From Hysterangium stoloniferum (Eukaryota; Basidiomycota; Agaricomycetes; Hysterangiales; Hysterangiaceae), in the NCBI GenBank assembly GCA_015178975.1, contig WHVD01000189.1, positions 82,431 through 146,430 on the forward strand: a DNA stretch of 64,000 nucleotides, written 5' to 3'. Under the pieces are notes generated by a model. It was not told the DNA's origin. It saw only the letters and a program-made list of their open reading frames with translations, and did not search any database. Below, one piece after another: positions 9,801-21,569 of the stretch. How positions within the stretch are numbered: the first letter of the stretch is position 1; each line of letters begins with the position of its first letter. Both the position numbers and the translations under genes were made by a program.

Positions 9801-11612
9801 TTCCTCGTTTCATCATCGTGTCTGACATAAGTTTTGCCAGGCCAAAGCATGTTAAGCTTCGTTGTCCAAATAGGTGGCGCAGCCATTGGGTAGGTTGACA
9901 GCTTCGTGACAATACATGTGTTTGATATAGTGCCTTCATATCTAGCTATATTTGGGGTTTGGCTGTCCTAGAGGTTTGTTTACTATGTTCATCTCCTATC
10001 TCTTTAATAGTAATTTTCGCAGATGTTCAGGAATGTCGGGGGATACACAATAAATCCGTGAGTGCATTATTCAACTTTTATTATCCTTATACCACCTAAT
10101 CTTTAATTTCACAGTTTCGGTGTCGTTTGTATGGTGAGTGTTATCTCATCAGACCTGCAGTTCCGTCAAATCACAACCTCAAATTGTGATCACAGATATT
10201 ACCTTACGCGCTAATTATGCAGTATATTCTTTATGAGCGCCCCTCTCTCTTTGTTTTGGCCCTTTTAGCTATGAACGGAACCGGGGTATGTGTCATTCAT
10301 TGCACTTGGCACATGTGGTGATGAACAGAAAATATAGGTCCTTGTTGTGACGGAATATGTAGCCGTAGAATATCTCGGTCGCGCTAACTTTGATTCCCCT
10401 GCGCTTCGGACCGGTAAGTAGGATATGCGAAGAATTAAAATAGTCTGCAATGATTATTTACAGGAAAAGGTTGAATTTTTGGCATGCCTTTCCTCCTCGT
10501 TTTTTAAAATCCTATTTTAGCGATTAGTGCTTTGATGGTTGCTTTAGCCATAGTTGCGGTATTCCAGGTGGGGAAAGTGCCTTCTTTAAAGTGGCTTCTT
10601 CTTACACACATCCAGCTTTTCATCCTTCGAAATCCGGCGCGTCGCACTCTCCGGCAAAAGGTAGCAGCATTGACATTTGAGACACTATCGTATGCCGTGC
10701 TGCTGCAGGCATTTGGACGCGCTGTCCTAACTTCCAGTGCTGATGCTCGACCCTCTAAACCTGCTCTTTTAAGGATAGAGAAGGAGCTGAAGTATCGCGA
10801 ATTAAAGTTACAGGTACAGCGAGGCTAGTGTCATTCTGTTCATGTGTGCTGACTGTGCGATAGAGTGCTATTATAGAGACAATGCCGTTAATCAGGTATG
10901 CCTTCCATTGCTTTGATTCATTTGCTAATATCCCTCAAGTTTTGCAGCTGCCGAGCCAGAATTCTCCACTCCATTTAGAAAAGACCTTATGCTACGAATA
11001 ATAAGGGGGAATCAACTGATTTTGGGTATATCTACTCTGTTTTCGGAAATCCCATGACATTCAGGAATGTTACATTTCTTAGATCGATATCGGGAAGCAC
11101 GTGCAGCCCTTGGCACCAAGGAGTTCGAACAATTCATTTGGGTTTATTTTGCCAAAATTCTTTCCCCGTATCGGGCGCGTAATACTCGTATCCTGAAAGC
11201 CGAACTCTATTTGATTGCAAGCTCCATACAAGCAAAAGCGCCTCTTCCGCATTTTACTCCAGGAGGGATGATGACAAAGAGGGAACGAGCAAATTTCGTC
11301 CACGATGTAAGTGTTTGGCAAATCATGGCACGGCGCTCCAATGACTAATGTACACATTTTCCCTTTCAGTGTCTTCTGCTTAGCGCACGGTTTGCAAAAA
11401 CGGAAGAAGGGAAGGTTTCTATTCGGTCGCGCGAGTTCATGCGGTACATGTCTTTCATTCTATGCTCAACGGCCATCATTGAGCCTGTGATGGTACGCCT
11501 CGTCGCCTCCCCCTCTTTCTTTGATAGCCTGTACTAATGTAATCTTCGAAAATAGGATATGGAAGATGCTGCCAAAGAGCTATTTGGGGAACTTGAAAGC
11601 AAGCTTTTATAA
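6880..11612 (+). CDS. Multi-pass membrane transporter, ArAE_2_N / DUF2421 type, 31 exons
   Basis: Splicing by GT-AG rules and frame gives 31 exons and 1,028 residues with no internal stop. Exons: 6880-6959, 7010-7164, 7226-7239, 7291-7405, 7468-7544, 7597-7607, 7666-7725, 7777-7855, 7912-7959, 8008-8073, 8128-8151, 8206-8265, 8316-8348, 8395-9194, 9270-9608, 9673-9720, 9777-9784, 9841-9889, 9946-9973, 10023-10057, 10115-10133, 10196-10285, 10338-10413, 10464-10469, 10521-10567, 10616-10813, 10864-10895, 10940-11025, 11083-11306, 11370-11492, 11556-11612. An N-terminal block of hydrophobic helices (LGTLAYMLAFVLIF, LAYISMMIVVITGG, AVGLAMIGVLLGSVGFVIL, GAGIVLSVNILVFP) precedes a soluble region, then a second membrane block (ALTSGMLTIIVALAPTLG, SMLSFVVQIGGAAIG, ALISALMVALAIVAVFQ written with its junctions) and a C-terminal domain ending MEDAAKELFGELESKLL. 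This two-block plan is that of the fungal aromatic-acid-exporter-like/Bre4 family. Substrate unknown. Four microexons and one GC-AG intron (8349-8394). Confidence 0.82.
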
Positions 11613-12054
11613 GATGAACCTTACTTTAAGAAATCTGAAGGACTTCCGGTTCCGTTGCATTGAGGCCAAGACCGTTGGATAACCTTTAACACCTGTGGAT
11701 CTCCCTGGGAGCCGTATAATTCTTGGGAAAATCCTATCAGAATGATGGCAATAAGCCATTGCTAATACATCGAAGTGAATTTAAATAGTGTCAAATTTAA
11801 ATATATTCTTCAGAATTTCAAAAATCAAGGCGCCTATACAAATTCGAATGAGATGTTTTTCCCAATCCTGTCTATTAGTCTGCCTGTGTGTGTCCAGACA
11901 GAGGTTTGCCCAGTGCAGATTTAAGCGATAGACAGTCGATGATATGTATGTACCTCGGCTGTTCATCAGAAATGCACCGCCACAGGGACCAGTTTATCGG
12001 CTTGCCCCGACTGCACTCTCACCTTCCCTTATTCTGTCATCACATATCTAGGAA
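11613..12054. other. Intergenic, no gene seen
   Basis: 442 bp between the transporter stop and the Hsp70-like start; 3' end of one gene and promoter of the next. No other signal recognised. Confidence 0.5.
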
Positions 12055-15000
12055 ATGGGCTGCTGTGGTGAAGTTCGTCAGCCAGGTGACGACAAGAATG
12101 TTCAACCCGAACCTACTCCCTTTCTAGTCAGTCAACAGCCTTCGCCACACCCAGGGGCGGTACCATATCAGAATGGCTTCGTACCCCCAAACATCAGTCC
12201 TCCTCCACCGAGTCAACAATTGAATGGTTTCTCTAATGGGTATGATGTACAGAAGCAGCAGATACAGCAGATACAGCAGCCATGGCAGCAAAGTAATAAT
12301 CCAACATTCAGCTCAGCAACTTTACCCCAGACACCTCGGGGAGTTTATACACCATTCCTTGATCCGACTGTCGTCAGGCCTAATCCTGTGCACGCCGTGC
12401 CCAGATCAGATACAATGACGCCTGCAATGACTGTCTCATCTCCAATATCGCGACCAAACGCTTCTCAGTCACAACCTTTTAATACTGCTCCTGATGAAGG
12501 CCGAATATCTGTATCAATTGATTTTGGTAGTTTTCCCATCACGTTCGATATCTATATTACTTACTGGTACCAAAGGTACCACCTTCTCTGGAGTGGTATG
12601 TGAGATTAAAACTCTTTACCCAATTCATGTAGCTTCATAGTTTGTTACAGGCTTATGGGTCTTCACGTATAGCGGCGGGAAAGGTACAACAAATTCTACA
12701 ATGGCCGGGTTCGTTTGAGACTTTCCGAAAAATACCCACATGCCTCCTCTATGATGCTGAAGGGCACGTTTTGGCTTGGGGCTTAGAAGCCAAGAATGCC
12801 AGTCCAATGCCTGGTACATTGCGCTGTGAATGGCGAGCATCAACCTCAAGTCTTCAAATACTTATAATAACAATGACACTCATAGGTTTAAGCTCTTTTT
12901 GGAACCCAAAGCACTGCGCGACGAATCGACAGTGGATCCTAGATTGCCACGCATCCCTGTGAGCGCTAGATTTATCCATAGCTGGCCTGTCTATGCTCAT
13001 GCTATGAATCACACTTATGACAGCCTGGAAAGCGGCCCGTAGACCTCATCATTGACTTTTTGTCATGTCTTTGGGAATACGCAAAAATTCAGATCACACG
13101 CTCGATCGGTATCGTCGCGGATCTAGGTTCGATCTTCATCGATCTTGCCGTCCAACGAGGAACTAACGAAAGGGCTTCGTTTTACTCACACAGATGCTGC
13201 AGATGTCTGGTTGACTGTTCCAGCAGCGTGGGACGCAAAAGGCTGCGACTTGATGCGTGAAGCCGCCATTGAAGCAGGTCTAGTGCAAGCCTCGAGGGCG
13301 GGAGACCGAAATTGGAGGGATAGGCTGCGAATTATCACGTTAGTGAATCAATCGATCCACATCGTTTTGACATTGACTGTGGATCAGTGAGCCCGAGGCA
13401 GCCGCTGTGCATTGTGCTCACCTGACAGGGCTTCACCATTTAAAACCGAGCCAGAATTTTATGATTTGTGATGCTGGTGGTGGTACAGTTGTATGTCTGC
13501 CTTTTTTTATGGAAATTGCTATGGCACTTGAACATCATGGTAATGTGTCAAGGATCTTGCTGCATACAAGATTATAGGCCTTCTGCAGAATTTGGAGATT
13601 GCAGAAATCTCAGCCAGATCGGGAGCAAATTGTGGTTCCCTCTTTCTTGATCTTCGCTTCCGAGAGCTTGTTCGAACGTTATTGGCCGATCATCCTGCGC
13701 ACTTGGATCAGGCCAGTTTGGCTTATTTCATGCATGCGTTCTCAGAAACTGATAAGGTACGGGGACACGTGTTTTTCCTCCGTTTTCCATCGGCTTACGT
13801 AAACTAAGCTTGCATACCAAGGAGAAAGCGATGATGGTGTGTTTAGCCCTCGGAAAAAAAATGCCCCTGTCATTCATTTCCTATTTCAACAGATACCATG
13901 TTCCATTTCACGTGCTTTAATACAGATGGTGACTATTCTCGTACCTCTGATGCCGTCATGGTTTTTACATGCCACGTGAAATCAGATGCTGATGACCCTA
14001 ATGTCGGACTAATCAATGGAGAGCTGGCTATTCCTGGAAATCTATTACGACAGGAAGTTTTCGACCCAGTCGTGGATCAGGTTGGTCAATTACTCTCATG
14101 CTTAATCGTTTGAAAAGATTCAATAGCATGTTCTCAGGTCTTGGTTCTTATCGAAGACCAACTTAAACGGATTAACCAGCCCCTTGATGCTTTGTTGTTA
14201 GTCGGAGGTTTCTCTGCAAGCGAATACCTCTTTAAACGAGTAGATGTATGTACATGTGTTCAGTCCGACAAGATTTTTTTCATTGCATCATCTGACACTT
14301 TCGATCAGTCTCAATTTGGTCAGCGTGTTAAGGTTATTGCGCGACCTTCGGATGCGGATACAGCAACGGCTCGTGGAGCGGCACAATATGGCCTTGCGCG
14401 CCGGCCGTTGGTATCGAGTGTTATTGCGCCTCTCGCTTACATCATGAAGGTTGAATTAATATTTTATTTTCCCACACCAGCATTGTAAAATATTAAATCT
14501 CATCAGGTTAAACTTCCTGCCGAGCCAGAAGACTGGCAAAAACGCCCCGCGTACATAAGAGAGAACAATGCAGGAGTACCGATATGCGAGAATCGGTATG
14601 TGGAGTTGTTATATTCAAGAATATCCGATTGCTTAACATGAACCACCCTGACTCCTTTCCGATTTCGTCAGGCTGCAGTACCTGGTTGCCAAGGGTGCTA
14701 TCTTGCGCAAGGGGCAGCGGATTAAGACTAAGGTCAGGATCTGTTTGACTGTGTATGCGATCGCCACTGATTTCTGATTTCGCCAAAGTTTTGCAAGTTT
14801 TCTTCTACCCCACAAGGTGATTTCATAAATAACCATATAATTTTTTATTAGGATAACTAATGTTTTGGCTTACTTGTCCCATTACAGATCGCACCTTCGA
14901 GGCTGTACTATACACTTCGGATAGCGAACAAATCATGAGGTACACCGATGAGGTCGGTCCGAATTCAGCCGGATTGCTCGGTGTCGAAGTACTAACACAC

Positions 15001-15314
15001 CAATCGTAGGGCGCCTGTTCGGAGTTATGCAAAGTAATGAATTCTTGACTTTATGGCCTAAATTATTCAACTTCTTCTCCCTCTAGTGGACTGTAGACTT
15101 GGGGACACTGCCCTCGTTCCAACAACAAGCAAGCATTTCACAGCCAAACGGTTTCTATACGGGTAAATGAATTGTCTTGTTTCACCTGACGACGACACTC
15201 ATGTGTTTGTCAGAATTTGAACTAGGGCTGTCCGTTGATAGCGCTGAAGTGCGCGGTGTGCTCATCTATGATAACCAGGAGATGGGGGATATTGTATTTC
15301 ATTTCTTGTCATGA
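12055..15314 (+). CDS. Hsp70-like ATPase (HSP12A-type) with long Pro/Gln-rich N terminus
   Basis: Actin-like ATPase fold of the Hsp70 superfamily. About 155 residues of Pro/Gln/Ser-rich leader (first exon 12055-12526) precede the nucleotide-binding domain: phosphate-1 loop DFGTTFSGVAYG, IITEPEAAAVHC, phosphate-2 MICDAGGGTVDLAAYK, and adenosine motif ALLLVGGFSASEYL. The phosphate-1 loop is split by introns; its exon 12576-12595 is only 20 nt. The C-terminal part (EFELGLSVDSAEVRGVLIY, end FHFLS) is short, and I see no typical substrate-binding domain or EEVD. This matches the divergent fungal Hsp70-like/HSP12A group, of unclear client range. The protein starts MGCCGE, a possible lipid-modification site. 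Roughly 12 exons; small errors in a few middle junctions (13.8-14.0 kb) are possible. Confidence 0.82.
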
Positions 15315-15966
15315 TTACTCATGGGGAAGATGCACTGCCAAATGAAGTGCATGGATCTCTGGCCATATCTGTTGAACGTGTTTGATGCTTTATATCAAGT
15401 AATACAAGGGGATGCAGGGAATATTATTACGATCATATCAGGATTGATTTAGCACGGTAATAATAACACATCGCGTTGCTAAATGCCCACGGTTATTTTG
15501 TAACATGTGCCTGTGTGGATTTGCCTGCTCTTGTCTCTTTCCCGGCTTGCCATCCGGTGGCATCTCGTAAGTGACGCACCCAAAGTCGATTACCAAGGCT
15601 GTGTTAAGACGCCAAGATAACGCCGATTGGGTTCTTTCCGTTTTAGCTTCTCATAAATTTATTTTGATTTTGACTTTGATTTAGCGCTAGCGTCTTCTAA
15701 CCCAAAACAGATACTAATGTCTGCTTCACCTGTGCTCTTTGCTATGAAAAAAATAAAATAAAATAAAAAATAACCCCCTCTTAACGGGTCACTCTGCTCT
15801 CCCGGACTAAACCGAGTCAGACTTTTCCCCGACCCAGACGCTTGCATGTTCATCGCACTATGACCCTGCCCGGCAGACCGTATAAAATATCTCTCTGTTC
15901 TTTCACCATGTGTTCACTTGTCTCTTTGCTTGATTTCCCCCGCTTTTTTGGCCTTACTCACCCCCA
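15315..15966. promoter_or_regulatory. Intergenic with ALO1 TATA box
   Basis: 652 bp. TATAAAAT at 15881-15888 lies 86 nt before the ALO1 ATG. A run of AAATA repeats near 15,750 is simple sequence. Nothing else recognised. Confidence 0.5.
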
Positions 15967-17776
15967 ATGCTTGTCAACGGCGATGTCATTCCTTCCAAGG
16001 ACTTCTCTGCCTTGTCTGACAACGATATCCGCCTCGCTCTTGACGCTGTGACTGTCCCAGTTCACTCCGACAGGGCTAGCTTTCGCAACTGGAGTAAGAC
16101 GTACAGCTGCAGGCCTCGCACGGTTTTCGAACCAGAGAACGATGACCAGTGTCGCCTTATCGTTGAGCTTGCACGAAGAGAGAAGACAAGCGTACGCGCA
16201 TGCGGTGCGGCTCACTCTCCATCAGATCTGGCTTGCACTTCAGGGTACTTGCTACGGACAGATAGACTCGACCGGGTTTTGCAGGTTTGTTATCTGCTTT
16301 CCATGAATCCCACGTGATCACAGCAGTTGAGATCGCTGGCGCTGGTCGGCTGACCTGGTGGTGCATCTCTCAGCCACCAGCCACATCCACATCTTCGTCG
16401 ATAAGTGTTGCATGCTGATACCCCTTTCTTTCCAGGTCAATGTCAAGGAAAACTATATCGTCGTCCAAGCCGGTATCTCGCTTCATACAATGCATAAGCG
16501 CCTTGCACACTATGGTCTTGCCATGTCTAATGTCGGATCCATTTCGGACCAGTCGCTCGGAGGTGTAATCACGACGGCCACGCATGGTTCTGGGGTCGGC
16601 TATGCTGTGATTCCGAACCATGTCTTGGAATTAACTCTCTTAGTCGCCGATGGATCCTGTGTTTCTTGCTCGAGACATAGCAGACCTGATTTATTTCTAG
16701 CAACGCTGTCCGGCTTGGGAACAACCGGCTTCGTTTTGACCGTCAAACTTTCTGTTGAACCGGCGTTCAACCTTCGAGAAGTACGCAGCTTGGTCGATTT
16801 CGATGCCGGCCTCCAGCGTCTTGACTCCATTGCAAGTTCTGCGGAACACGTCCGTATCTGGTGGTTCCCTCAACAACGCTCCTGGCGCGTGATGGCCTCC
16901 AGCCGGACGAGCGAGGTCAGTGGTGACATTTTCCTCTGCATTTCTTCCCACTTCATCATTTCGTGAACCTTATTGGAACATTTATACAGGCACCCAACGC
17001 AGTTTCCTCATGGTTTTGGAACGAGCTTATCGGATTCCAACTGATCCAACTCCTCCTCTTTTTCGGGCGTTTTTGGTCGTATCTAACCACATTAGGATCG
17101 GCTCTTGCGTGTTGGCTCATGTCTGACTCCCAAGTGGTAGTCGACGTTAGCCATAAAATCTTCAATTTGGACTGCAGGGTACGTACAAATTGTTTTTTGT
17201 TTTTTTTTAAAAAAAGAACCTATTTGAAGTTTTTTCATAATTGAAACTATTTTTAGTACCCACAATATGCTATCGAATGGGCTATACCTTATGAACAGAC
17301 GCAGAGTTGTCTCCAAGAGTTAGAAAAATGGCTGGAACGGGAGATGGCTGATCCACAGGGCATTCGGCCTCATTTCCCAATCGAGATCCGTTTTACAAAA
17401 GCTGATGACATTTGGTTGAGTCCGAGTTATGGACGGAAGTCCACCTGGATAGGAATAATCCAATATAAGTGAGATACCACTTTCTTTCATATGCCATTTT
17501 AATAATTGAAAGTACAGACCTTATAATTACCCTGTATCATATCGCCGCTATTTTCAAGGCTTCACCGATATTGTTACAAAGTACAAAGGTCGGCCTCACT
17601 GGGCCAAAGATCATGCATTTCGCGCCGCGACCCTTCACAAGCTATATCCCCGCTTTGGGGATTTCATAAATTTAATCAGTAACATGGATCCTTGTGGCAT
17701 TTTCAGGAACGAATATATCCAACGACACTTTTTCGACGAGGACGTCAATGCCCGAGTATTTAAGGAACGACCATAA
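15967..17776 (+). CDS. ALO1: D-arabinono-1,4-lactone oxidase
   Basis: FAD enzyme of the outer mitochondrial membrane that makes D-erythroascorbic acid from D-arabinono-1,4-lactone. Five exons (15967-16284, 16436-16915, 16990-17178, 17257-17468, 17518-17776) give 485 residues. The FAD domain includes CGAAHSPSDL, in which His is the expected covalent flavin site, and SDQSLGGVITTATHGSG. The C-terminal half has a hydrophobic stretch (FQLIQLLLFFGRFWSYL) typical of the family and the HWAK motif (RPHWAKDH). The first intron is 151 nt, long for this locus. End NARVFKERP. The length is slightly below that of yeast Alo1. A TATA box lies 86 nt upstream. Convergent with the E2 gene at 18,081. Confidence 0.93.
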
Positions 17777-18080
17777 TGCTCCTCTTATCTCCTTTCATTC
17801 TGCCTCTTTTTTCTATAAATTGATTAATCGCCTTACAGTAATGAATTTATGTGATATAAACCTAGGCCAGATCTGTTGAACTAATCGTAATTCATGACTG
17901 TTAAACGCGTATCATTTCTTTTTACCACCTGATGCACCACCTATAACCCAGACAAGATCCTTTACAATTAATATTTATCATCATTATCGGACTTGGGCGG
18001 AGAATGCTAGCTCATTCCAATGAAATTTACCCAAGTTTGAAGCCGGGGCATGTTTAACCGATACTAATGAGCAAGGGAAT
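17777..18080. other. Convergent intergenic region
   Basis: 304 bp between two stop codons facing each other; presumably both 3' UTRs and terminators. No further feature seen. Confidence 0.5.
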
Positions 18081-18958
18081 TTATAGACCCAGTTGTTCGT
18101 GAATAGAAGCCTTTACGATCCGCACGTATTCCTTCATCAAGTCCTTCTTTTGAGAAGGCAATGACTAAAGACGGAAATCGAGTGACGTACCTCCTTGTTA
18201 TCCCGATAAAGCTTGCAACAATCAATGTTAGCACCGCTTTCAAGATTGGGTTCGGCCTGTGCGTGGTTATTAGGAAGTAGTCAGATCAGTGAGGTCATAA
18301 TCTTGGCTATTTAATGATGTAAAATGGGAACGTGCCAGCATGGAAATCACACTCAGAATCACTTTCTCGACACTTTGCACGGGAGACCATCGTTCCGAGG
18401 CCTTTTCGTACATTGTCGGATCGTCGCCCGGTGTGTGCAGTATCGAAATACAGACGGTGCCGTCAGGGTAAACTGTCCTCCGTCAACTATTACGGCAGCG
18501 AGAGAAGGGCGATGTTTCAAAGCGTACTGTTTGGGTGAAAAAGCGGAGGATCAAACTTCATCTTGAAAGGTGAGAGTGGGTAATCTGAGGGCTGTAGGAA
18601 CATGAGTTGAAAACGGTCGGCGGACGGCTCTAAGGATCACAAACAAAGGTGAGCTTCGCGACGAAGACACCTCCTTCCTTGATCGTGTTTAGTAAGGAAA
18701 TGCATGCGGATAGAAGGGGCCGTTTAGACTAACAAAAGGCGTGTCTTTGGGTCCACTGATCAGTGCCTCCCAAGTAAAGAAATCAGTTTCAGAGATGGGT
18801 CCAGCCGTGAACATGCCATCGGGAGAACCTGACACCAAGTAAGGTTATTTCACATTGTTCATTATATTTCATCTAGATTGCGTACCATTAGCTGTGAGTT
18901 GTTTATATTCTGTCATGAGTCGCCTCAGGGCAGTAGCATTGGAGCTTCGGTTATTCAT
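18081..18958 (-). CDS. UBC7: Ubc7/UBE2G2-like ubiquitin-conjugating enzyme E2
   Basis: E2 of ER-associated degradation, normally recruited by Cue1-type factors and used by Hrd1/Doa10-type ligases. Spliced minus-strand reading gives about 177 residues: [56 protein letters not shown], active site [12 protein letters not shown] (Cys about 96), acidic loop [43 protein letters not shown], end HEQLGL. The loop plus EPNxESGANID follow yeast Ubc7/UBE2G2, in contrast to the UBE2G1-like gene at the window start. The intron at 18257-18335 uses a GC donor (CTG|GCACGT). Start chosen by family length. Confidence 0.92.
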
Positions 18959-19202
18959 GTTGTGGTGGTTCAGAAGGAGCGCAGGGCGCTCGATTGACAC
19001 ACCTTACGCCACGTGGGGCGCGGTGATCGGAGTATGGATGACTTCCTCAGACGTTGACTAACTCGATGAGAGTACTTTATGAGATTTTCTTTGCATCCAT
19101 TTTAAGCCAATCAATTTATCATTCCGAATATCTACGAAATAATCTAGATTCTACGGCCTCCGTCTGCTAGGATAATCATGAGACCCAGTCTCACTATCCG
19201 AT

Positions 19203-20944
19203 TTAGAGATATGGTGGTCCCAGGGCTAATCGACAAATCACACTTGAATGATTAGCTGATAGATAAGACTTTGAGCTCACCCTTTCGGAAAATGTCAAGT
19301 GTAAATTCTACCACGAGGAGTAGCACACCTCCCCCTGGAGCAAGTCGGACAATTTTAGGCACAAATCCTTTGTATAGGGCTACTGCACCCTCTTCACGTA
19401 AGATTGTTAGAAGCCTAAGTGAGACAGGGGAAAAAAAATGGTCGGCTCGTGCATTTCCAGGAATCGAGTCAAAGCTCACGCGGGATAAGTCCAATTGTAT
19501 TTTGGCACCTGTCCAGGAGGCAGTTTTGAGGCTCCTTGGATTCGCGATTTTACGACCTATGAAAACGGTAAACAGCGCTCATATCTAATCCCGCTGTACG
19601 CACATCAAATCTCCGAAGTCCGTAAGTTACAATTGCGGACGGGCTAGAATGAAAAAACGATAATCTCACGGAGTGTTCAAACAGGTTCCAACAGTACCTC
19701 CTATGGCCCCCGCTAGGAAATTATTGAATAATTCGGAGCCACGCGTCTAGGTGACTTCTTAAGAGATTCTGTCACATTTGCCATGCTTGCGACCTCACCT
19801 GTGCCTTAGGAAGTAACGCGCGGACTTGAAAGATGGAGCTATAGAAGCACTAGCACCGGGTGGAAGGGTCTTCGATTAGTTCAACATGCGTACCCAAAAT
19901 ATCCCCCGTTCCACCAAACATGTCTAATCAGCGTGCATTTTTTAGAGCGATGATCTATGTACGCTTGTAAGGCGAAAATACCTCCAAAATGTGGCCTCCA
20001 TGCCGGCATACATTCCCAAGATGCCGTCCGTCCGGACGATATGCTTGACGGCAGCCATAGGGCCTGCAAGTGTACTAGATTTGTCCTGTAATCTACGCTT
20101 ATAGTTAGTGATATGAAATCCGCAAGGGTTCACTCGACGTGCTTGATTTTGACTAGTTCGAATGGCACCACCTTATGAATTTATATACGTTAAGAAGGAA
20201 GACAAATGTGGCAGGAAAACAGAACGTACGACAATACTCTCGGTTGCCCCAGCTGCGCAACCGGTCGCAATTGAGATAGACTGGGTCATCGAGGTTGTGC
20301 CTCCAATGGACAAGAATGTTTTGCCCCAGAAGTCATTAGCCGCGCTGGACCAGGCAACTAGTTGTTTGCAATTGGATGGAGGATCTGCAGATTTACGTAC
20401 AATTTCACAGCCCTTTTCGGAGCTTCTAACATCAGTGGCGCAGCAAGGCCTGATAGGGGTTGTGTATTAAAAATCTCTTCGTGAATTAGGTGCTATGTTG
20501 ATCACACCTCGATACAGTCTCCCAAATCTGCATGATTCTCGTCAAGGAACCATCGCTAATGCTCAGATGCAGATCGCTCACCCCTCCTGAGCTACTATTG
20601 CACGGAGACTTCCGACTAGCCCGACAGTCGACTTCCCTGTCTCTAACTGCATCCGAGTTTTCACAACATCTGTGCACAGATACAAGAATGATATATTTGG
20701 GCCAGTCTAAACTTAGTCATCACTTACCAAGAGGATAAAACGTCAGGATCTCGCTGACAGGATTTGGAACGTAAACCAAATGGATATTTGTAGACAATTT
20801 ACTATGCAATTACCTGATACCCGCTATGGCTCCAGCAGCAAAATTGGCTGCGAAAGGCAAAGCTGGATGAAAAGGTCAGCCTGAATGAGTGAATAATTTA
20901 TTTAAACAATTCGTACGCTTTCTCTGTACGGGGGTAGAAGACAT
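19203..20944 (-). CDS. ODC1: Mitochondrial 2-oxodicarboxylate carrier (SLC25 family)
   Basis: Inner-membrane carrier exchanging 2-oxoadipate/2-oxoglutarate, linked to lysine metabolism. Starts MSSTPVQRK (ATG 20944) and shows the three mitochondrial-carrier repeats: PLPFAANFAAGAIAGISEI with PLDVVKTR; TGCAAGATESIVVVPFELVKI; LFNNFLAGAIGGTVGTCLN with PFDVVKSRIQ. Last exon 19203-19225 restores the family ending (FRKALGPPYL). The FD of the third signature comes from a 7-nt exon at 19604-19610 (minus). About 11 exons. One junction near 20,130 is uncertain: the best frame puts a few extra basic residues after VKI. GYFG and RTDGILGMYAGMEATFWRH also match this carrier. Divergent from SRP9 with 128 bp between starts. 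Confidence 0.87.
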
Positions 20945-21072
20945 GGTGGGAGGGAAGAGGAGGGTTTATAAACTTAAATATTAAAACCATGCTGGCAGTA
21001 TTCCGATCCAAATAGAGCGTCTATTGACAGATTTTCGATCGTTGCCGATTTCCGTTACTGGTTGTGACTGCG
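20945..21072. promoter_or_regulatory. Bidirectional promoter ODC1 / SRP9
   Basis: Only 128 bp separate the two divergent start codons, so both promoters must share this stretch. No clear TATA box was identified. Confidence 0.6.
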
Positions 21073-21569
21073 ATGGTGTACATCACCAATTGGCAGGAGT
21101 TCCAAGAGGCAGCTGAGAGTCTGTACCAAAAGTCACCTAGAGATGTAAGCATGTCTCTTTGTTTTTGTTATTCTTGTCCTCTATATTGTTATCTTCAGAC
21201 ACGATACTGTGTGAAATGGCGGGCTACGGAAGGCCATCTTGTTCTTAAAATTACGGATAACACTGCCGTCAGTGTCTCTTTACATATAATGGTACCCGAA
21301 CTGATATCATCTGTACTCAGTGTATAAAATATAAAACACATTCGTCCATATTCCTGAATCGGTTCGAGACACTGAATCTCTCCCTAATGCGAAAGATGCA
21401 GAATTGGAAGCCAGCATCCACACCTGCTGAAGACCACGTAACCGTTGCTTCTGAAGGTTTGCCTAGTGCATCTGTGCCCAACATTTCATTGTCGGGCGGG
21501 TCTGGTATTACAGGTTCTAGCCCCGCGGCAGGGGGTGTGAAGAAGAAAAAGGGAAAGAAGAAGAAGTAG
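21073..21569 (+). CDS. SRP9: Signal recognition particle 9 kDa subunit (SRP9/SRP21-type)
   Basis: Binds the Alu domain of SRP RNA with SRP14 in elongation arrest. Exons 21073-21144, 21199-21267, 21321-21569 give 129 residues. The SRP9 fold is read in MVYITNWQEFQEAAESLY, RYCVKWRATEGHLVLKITD and CIKYKTHSS, followed by RFETLNLSLMRKMQN. A Gly/Ser-rich linker leads to a lysine-rich tail (KKKKGKKKK), as in fungal SRP21-type proteins, which are longer than animal SRP9. The ATG at 21073 was chosen over an upstream in-frame GTG. Confidence 0.88.
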
